From: Nicotiana tabacum
Taxonomy: Eukaryota > Streptophyta > Magnoliopsida > Solanales > Solanaceae
Direction of reading: 5' to 3'
Length of the DNA stretch: 64,000 nucleotides
NCBI RefSeq assembly: GCF_000715075.1
Contig: NC_134087.1
Coordinates: forward strand, 153,747,436 to 153,811,435
Shown piece by piece: positions 59,251 to 64,000 of the stretch. A program made the position numbers and the translations under genes. Positions within the stretch are counted from its first letter, which is position 1. Every line of letters starts with the position of its first letter. The notes under the pieces are model-generated. The model ran no database searches. It saw only the letters and a program-made list of their open reading frames with translations, and had not been told where the DNA came from.

Positions 59251-59980
59251 ACAACAAGAGCCTAAGAATCTAGCCCATTCCCTAAATGCGGCATCTCCGT
59301 CATCATCCCCTCAGGTGTATGACCTCAAAGACAATATCTTCCAAATCCAATCCCCTCAGGAACCTCATCCTAATCCTCCCGAAATGACCTCTTCAAAAAG
59401 AAGGATATATAAGAGGAAGGCGGGGGAGAAGAGAAAACTAACAAAGGAGAGGCCGGAAGAAGACAAGAAGTGGCTGGGTGAAAATTTTGGCTAGTACGAG
59501 CTTTGCCAGTACTACTATTTTGAAGCCACTTGTTGAGATGTTGCCTCGGCCCGGGAGGCAACAGCCAACAAAGATTGTCACCATACCCCATAGGAATCCA
59601 AAAGGGGTGTAACGCGCCAAGCCGAGAGAGAAGGGTGAGCAGCGGTGTATAATCCAAGCCCCCACTTGAGCAGCGGTACATAATCCAAAGTATCTCCCAG
59701 GGTCAGAGGAAATTGGCCCTCTGCCTCATTGCCTCGAGCCAACGGCGACTGCAACAACAGCAACAAAAACAATAACAACAACAACGACAATAACATCACA
59801 GCGGCATAACTTCGCCCAACCAAAAAGGGATCGAGAGTTGGGCCAAGGCACATATGATGTAAGATCTTGAGGCCACATGCCTCAAATATAATGAGATGGC
59901 AAAAACTAAAAATAGCAGGAAAGGAGGAAAAGATGGGTATCAAGTGAAGTTTGAATGAGAAGCCGACCATAAGAAGCCCC
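59251..59980 (-). other. Antisense upstream region of element F
   Basis: On the minus strand this lies between the TATA box (59987-59981) and the open frame ending at 58747. It contains a (GTT)n-rich leucine-coding stretch near 59750-59800. A 134-codon frame starts inside the TATA box itself (59982), so it is unlikely to be translated as such. Confidence 0.4.
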
Positions 59981-59987
59981 ATTTATA
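59981..59987 (-). promoter_or_regulatory. Minus-strand TATA box inside element F
   Basis: On the minus strand CCC-TATAAAT-GGGGC is the best promoter-like word in the interior. It faces away from the 3' LTR, toward the antisense frame. Confidence 0.45.
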
Positions 59988-60268
59988 GGGGAGAGCAAAG
60001 TAACCGGCGGTTCCATTACCGCCCTCGAAAAGTGTAACAGCAGGCGCAATCAATGTGTTCATGGAAGCTGAGTCGATAGCAGTAACACAACCCCGAAGAA
60101 CAAAGAGTCTTGACATTTCAGATGATCTTGGAGAAGTGGAAAGGCGAAATGCCTCGGCACTTGTAAAAGGGGGGCTACACCATCAGCATGTCGTCGTTAT
60201 GGGAACCCAAGAAGTGGGATGTCAAAATCATTTCTTAACACTTCCCTCTAAGAAACGCAGAGACTATC

Positions 60269-61120
60269 TGTGCGCGCTGAAATCTGGGAGGCCGATTTCT
60301 CCTTGACAAAGTGCTTCGGAGGGTGACCCCGGAGGCCCGGGATCTCGATCCGGTCACTTCCTTCAAGATTCGTCGATGCCCTGCCAAGGATAATGCCGAC
60401 CGAAGTCCCGACGATTGTAAGAATCTCTCGAGGAATGCATCCGAGGTCGATCATGTCTATCTGAGCAGCTCGACATCGGCCCATGTATACATCATAAAGC
60501 TTGCCGGTTGTCCCATCCTATTTCCTTTATCACGCAATGTATCTGGTACTAAGTTTGGGCTCACCCCTTCTATAAAAGGGGAGTCGCTAATACCCTGTAA
60601 AAAGAGCTCCAACCATTCTACTCAAGTTCAATAATATGTCTCTCTTCTCTCTAACTCGCTTGTTCTTATTGGCTCGAGACCACTTTAGTATTTTATTTTT
60701 TTCTTATTTGTTCTTCATTTATTGCCAGATATTGATCATAGAGAGCCTTTTAAGATCATATCTTAACTGTTATCCCATCCTTGACTACCTCCGACACCTC
60801 GAACTCGAGCCAAATATTAACCCTGATAACTCCAGATCGGGCCGGACATCGACCCCGAGGCCCCTCATCGACTAATCCTACACTCGGGCAGCAGGTTTAT
60901 CGGTTCGTTCAACTCCCCGTTTTAGCCTGTATCCCCTTGGTAAACAAGCTTGGACAGTAAGCCTTTAGGTTTGGTTATCGCTCTATTTCTAGCTTGTATT
61001 TTGCCATAAACTTCATAATCTTAGCATCAACTGCTCTAAACAACTAGCTTGAGAATAGATCACATATTTTTAGAATCTAATTTACAAATTTAATTGTTGT
61101 TATCATTTTCACGGTAAACA
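60269..61120 (+). repeat. Element F 3' LTR (852 bp)
   Basis: It begins TGTGCGCGCTGAAATCTGGG and ends CGGTAAACA before ACCTT. It differs from the 5' LTR at about 85 sites by hand count. The TATA box is at 60571-60578. Confidence 0.87.
60571..60578 (+). promoter_or_regulatory. TATA box, element F 3' LTR
   Basis: TATAAAAG is conserved with 52436-52443 despite about 10% LTR divergence. Confidence 0.65.
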
Positions 61121-61125
61121 ACCTT
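61121..61125. repeat. Target-site duplication ACCTT, right copy of element F
   Basis: It pairs with ACCAT at 52130-52134. The right copy matches the expected coding sequence of element D. Confidence 0.75.
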
Positions 61126-62647
61126 CAACATTGAGTTCATATACGGTTTATTGTAATGCTTCTCAGATTCGTATTGGGTGTATCTTGATGCTAGAGGGTA
61201 GGGTGATTGCTTATGATTCACGCAAGTTGAAGCCCCATGAGAAGAACTACCCCGTTCATGACTTAGAGTTGGAAGCCATTGTTCATGCATCGAAGATTTG
61301 GAGGCATTATCTTTATAGTGTGTCTTGTGAGGTATTTACAAATCATTAGAGACTACAACACTTGTTTAAGAAGAAGGATCTAAATTTGAGGTAGAGGAGG
61401 TGGTTAGAGCTGTTAAAACACTATGATATCACAATTTTATATCATCCCAGGAAGGCCAATGTGATGGCCGATGCCTTGAGTAGAAAGGCTGTGAGTATGG
61501 GTAGCGTTGCGTATATTCCTGTTGGTGAGAGACTTCTAGCACCAGATGTTCAGGCTTTGGACAATCAGTTCATCTGGTTAGATGTTTCAAAGCCTAGTGG
61601 GGTTCTAGCTTGCATGTTTTCTCGGTCTTCTTTGTATGAACGCATAAGAGAGCGTTAGTATGACGAACCCCATTTGCTTGTCCTTAAGGAAACGGTGTAG
61701 CACGGTGATGCAAATGAGGCTTCTATTGGAGATGTTATGGATGCAGGGTCAGATGTGTGTGCCCAATGTGGATGGGTTGCGTGAGTTAATTCTTGAAGAG
61801 GCCTACAGATCGTGGTATACATTCATCCGGATGCCACGAATATGTATCAGGACTTGAGGTAGCATTATTGGTGGAGGATAATGAAGAAATATATAATGGG
61901 GTATGTGGCTTGATACTTGAACTATCAGCAGGTGAAGTACGAGCATCATAGGCCGGGTAGTTTGATTCAGAGACTTGAGATTCCCGAATGGAAATGAGAG
62001 CGTGTTACCATAGACTTTGTTGTGGGACTCACATGGACTTTCAAGAAATTTGATGCAGTTCGGGTGATTGTAGACCTATTGGATAAATCTTCACATTTCA
62101 TTCTGATTGTGACTACCTATTCTTCAGAGCGGCTGACTGAGATCTATATCTGTGAGATTTTTTGTATTCATGGCATGGCAGTGTCCATTAATTTTGATTG
62201 AGAAACGTAGTTCATATTGTAGTTTTAGAGAGCAGTGCAGTGAGAGTTGGGAACACATGTTGAGTTTAGTACAACATTCCACCCCCAGACAGACGGACAG
62301 TCAGAGCGTACCATTTAGATCTTAGAGGATATGCTACGCGTTTGTGTTATGGATTTCGAGGGTTTTTGGGATCAGTTTCTACTACTTGCAGGGTTTGCCT
62401 ACAACAACAACTACCAAATGAGCATTCATATGGCTCCTTATGAGGCCTTATATGGGAGGCAATGTCGATCTCCAATTTGTTGGTTTGAGATAGAAGACAC
62501 TAGGTTGTTGGGTATTGATTTGGTTCGGGATGCCTTGGAGAAAATCAAGTTGATTTAGGATCAACTTCATACAACATAATCTAGACAGAAGAGTTATGCT
62601 GATCGGAATGTTAGTGATGTTGCATATATGGTGGGAGAGAAGGTATT
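61126..62647 (+). pseudogene. pol: Element D RNaseH and integrase, decayed
   Basis: RNaseH resumes at once ([42 protein letters not shown]). The integrase core is recognisable as VTIDFVVGL near 62010, FHPQTDGQSERTI near 62280, and [26 protein letters not shown] at 62400-62470. Stops at glutamine positions include TAG at 61392, 61656, 61698, 61860, 62208, 62316 and 62556. TGA stops lie at about 61907, 61996 and 62199. Element G interrupts the sequence at 62648, before any chromodomain. Confidence 0.85.
62643..62647. repeat. Probable target site GTATT, left copy of element G
   Basis: These are the five bases before the LTR start TGTATACGG. The partner copy would lie beyond the window, so this is unconfirmed. 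Confidence 0.4.
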
Positions 62648-63385
62648 TGTATACGGTAAAATTGGAGGGTCCAATTTTCGGTCACTACGACGCTTCATAA
62701 GCACGTTTTTATAGGCTCGAGATTATGGTCGAGATTAACACCCGAGAGGTTATCGACGTCCAGCCTTGAGGCAGTATGGACTGATTAAGCTATGGTGAAA
62801 AAGTGGGAGGCTCCCAAGGCACGCGACTAGAGCTTACAAAGTCTAGTGGGCTAGTTTAGACCCGAATCAGGGCATTAAATGGTTGTACCGGCCCTATATC
62901 TTTTCAATAAATGTATTTGTACTATGGGGGGATTCCTCCTCATATATAAAGGGGATCCTTGTCATTTTGTAAACACCTGATGCTTAATATTGAATACCCT
63001 AGAACATTCTCTTTTCCCTCTAACATATTCTCTTGATCTCATTGCTTGTATTTATTACTTATATTCATTGTGTTCTATTTATTGTTCTTCATTTATTGCT
63101 TATTATTGGCCATAAAGAGCCATTATTGATTTTATCATAACTGGTAGTCATCCGTTGACTACCCTCGGCAGGGCATCAGACTCGACCTCGAGGCCCCGAA
63201 TAAGCAAGCTCTAGGCCCTGATTATTAGCCATTTGGTTTGGTTATCACCTTGTTTTCAAGCTCTTATCGTGCTTCCAAGTCTTTCACTTAGCATCAATTG
63301 CCTAAAAACTAGCATAAAAATAGATCACATATTTTTAGAACTACAAAATCAAATCTAATTGAAATTACCATTTTCAAGGTAAACA
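62648..63385 (+). repeat. Element G 5' LTR (738 bp)
   Basis: It begins TGTATACGGTAAAATTGG and ends AAGGTAAACA three bases before the primer site. The start is set by the loss of element D coding similarity at this point. Confidence 0.75.
62943..62950 (+). promoter_or_regulatory. TATA box, element G LTR
   Basis: TATATAAA followed by GGGGATCC lies about 300 bp into the LTR, the same relative position as in F. Confidence 0.6.
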
Positions 63386-63388
63386 GTT

Positions 63389-63405
63389 TGGCGCCCACCG
63401 TGGGG
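63389..63405 (+). other. Primer-binding site, element G
   Basis: TGGCGCCCACCGTGGGG is identical to that of element F. Confidence 0.8.
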
Positions 63406-63502
63406 CTAAAAATTATAGTGATTATTTTCTTGTTGGTTTACTACATAATCCAAGTTACCTTTCACACTTTTTCTTGTCCAAGATCTTTTATTTCAGGTCA
63501 AA

Positions 63503-64000
63503 ATGACTAACTCAGTAAATGCACGTGAAAACAACAATCTTGAGGACCATGGAGAGAATGGTGTGGATGTACCAGGTGTTGGTGTACCACCACGAAACCC
63601 TGAGAATGCACCAGAACCAATTCCCGTGGATGTGGTCTCACGCAACGATCAACACATCGAAATAAGCTCTCACACCAATAGAAGCATACACTAGGAAGAT
63701 TAACAAGAAGTAGAAAAAACCCCGGCTCAGGAAGAACAAGGGGTTATCCTTCACGCCATCTTCGAAATGTTACAAGCACAACAGCTGGCGATTGCTCAGT
63801 TGCAAAGCCACCAAAAGACTCCCAACACGGTAGCTCGAGAAACGGCTCCCCGAGCCGAGCAGGTACCAAAAAGATCAAGCAACAACGGGTCAGCAGACGA
63901 CCCTGCCATCATTAAGATACTCGAGGACCTCACAAAGAGGATCGAGTCAGGCAAGAAGAAGATAGAAGCCAACGACAAGAAGGTAGAGACCTACAATTTT
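63503..64000 (+). pseudogene. gag: Element G gag N-terminus, partial
   Basis: ATG 63503 follows TATTTCAGGTCAAA. MTNSVNARENNNLEDHGENG resembles the element F gag start. A TAG at 63692-63694 and a TAA soon after interrupt the frame. HAIFEMLQAQQ and PAIIKILEDLTKRIESGKKK then continue to the window edge, before the capsid domain. Because of the stops I call it broken, though only the first ~160 codons are visible. Confidence 0.75.

Larger units (their letters stand above)
52135..61120 (+). mobile_element. Element F: Tat/Retand-type element lacking RT and integrase
   Basis: The element has 0.85 kb LTRs, the primer site TGGCGCCCACCGTGGGG, and gag and protease with stops. About 4.9 kb of non-coding DNA (55390-60268) follows, containing weak internal repeats and minus-strand open frames with a minus-strand TATA box. 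RT, both RNaseH domains and integrase are absent, so it depends on a partner. The LTRs differ at roughly 10% of sites by hand count, making it one of the older insertions. No convincing polypurine tract is visible before the 3' LTR. Lineage is inferred from primer site, gag style and TATA context. Confidence 0.82.
38511..62647 (+). mobile_element. Element D: decayed Tekay-type chromovirus, split by E, F and G
   Basis: Segments 38511-39628, 50173-52134 and 61126-62647 join into one order: leader, gag, zinc knuckle, protease, RT, RNaseH, integrase. They are split by E (TSD AAAAG), F (TSD ACCAT/ACCTT) and the start of G. The 5' LTR and primer site are missing; the element starts abruptly at the Athila LTR end. 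The 3' end lies beyond G and outside the window. Many premature stops occur, most of them TAG where the family has glutamine. This is the oldest coding element here. Confidence 0.82.
62648..64000 (+). mobile_element. Element G: Tat/Retand-type element, 5' end only (window-truncated)
   Basis: A 738-bp LTR, the same primer site as element F, and the start of gag are present; the rest is outside the window. It is inserted in the integrase region of element D. The LTR body differs from F, but the ends and the gag N-terminus are alike, so it is a sister family. Confidence 0.82.

Noticed and set aside
59578..59982. 134-codon minus-strand frame with a leucine-rich stretch, membrane-protein-like
   Set aside because: The start lies inside the TATA box, the leucine run comes from a GTT-type microsatellite, and no family is recognised.

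Overview
The window reads as plant nuclear heterochromatin made almost wholly of nested LTR retrotransposons. No host gene, tRNA gene or rRNA gene could be supported. The LTR families, their tRNA primer sites and the Ogre, Tekay, Athila and Tat/Retand lineages point to an asterid eudicot. Solanaceae is the likeliest family, but that is inference from LTR style and not a database match.

Layout from left to right. (1) 1-2045 is AT-rich and unassigned. (2) Element A (2063-33779, + strand) is a LARD-like element: a 3.3 kb LTR, a tRNA-Met primer site, about 3.7 kb of non-coding interior and a polypurine tract. Its 3' LTR breaks off at 33779. (3) A complete 23.3 kb Ogre element (8744-32071) sits inside A, with a perfect 5-bp target duplication (AGGTT) and 4.1 kb LTRs about 1% diverged by hand count. 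It carries ORF1, an intact gag-protease ORF, a putative frame-restoring intron, a damaged RT-RNaseH-archaeal RNaseH-integrase region, and a 3' region with a 1.6 kb higher-order repeat built from palindromic telo-box-like units. (4) 33780-38510 holds minus-strand Athila sequence whose two LTRs belong to different families. (5) Element D (38511-62647) is an old, stop-riddled Tekay-type chromovirus without a 5' LTR. It is split by a Tekay-type element E (39629-50167, TSD AAAAG), a Tat/Retand-type element F (52135-61120, TSD ACCAT/ACCTT) that keeps only gag-protease, and the 5' end of another Tat/Retand-type element G (62648 to beyond the window).

The genes work together only as retrotransposon machinery: gag forms the particle, protease processes it, RT and RNaseH copy the RNA, and integrase (with a chromodomain in E) inserts the DNA. 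Most copies are broken. The best-preserved element is Ogre, with one frameshift in ORF1 and three lesions in pol.

The signals most worth a second look are the telo-box higher-order array, a four-copy motif at the Ogre ORF-block borders, CG-rich palindrome arrays just upstream of the TATA box in three unrelated LTRs, an Athila chimera that looks like the scar of a deletion between two elements, and stop codons in D dominated by CAG-to-TAG changes.
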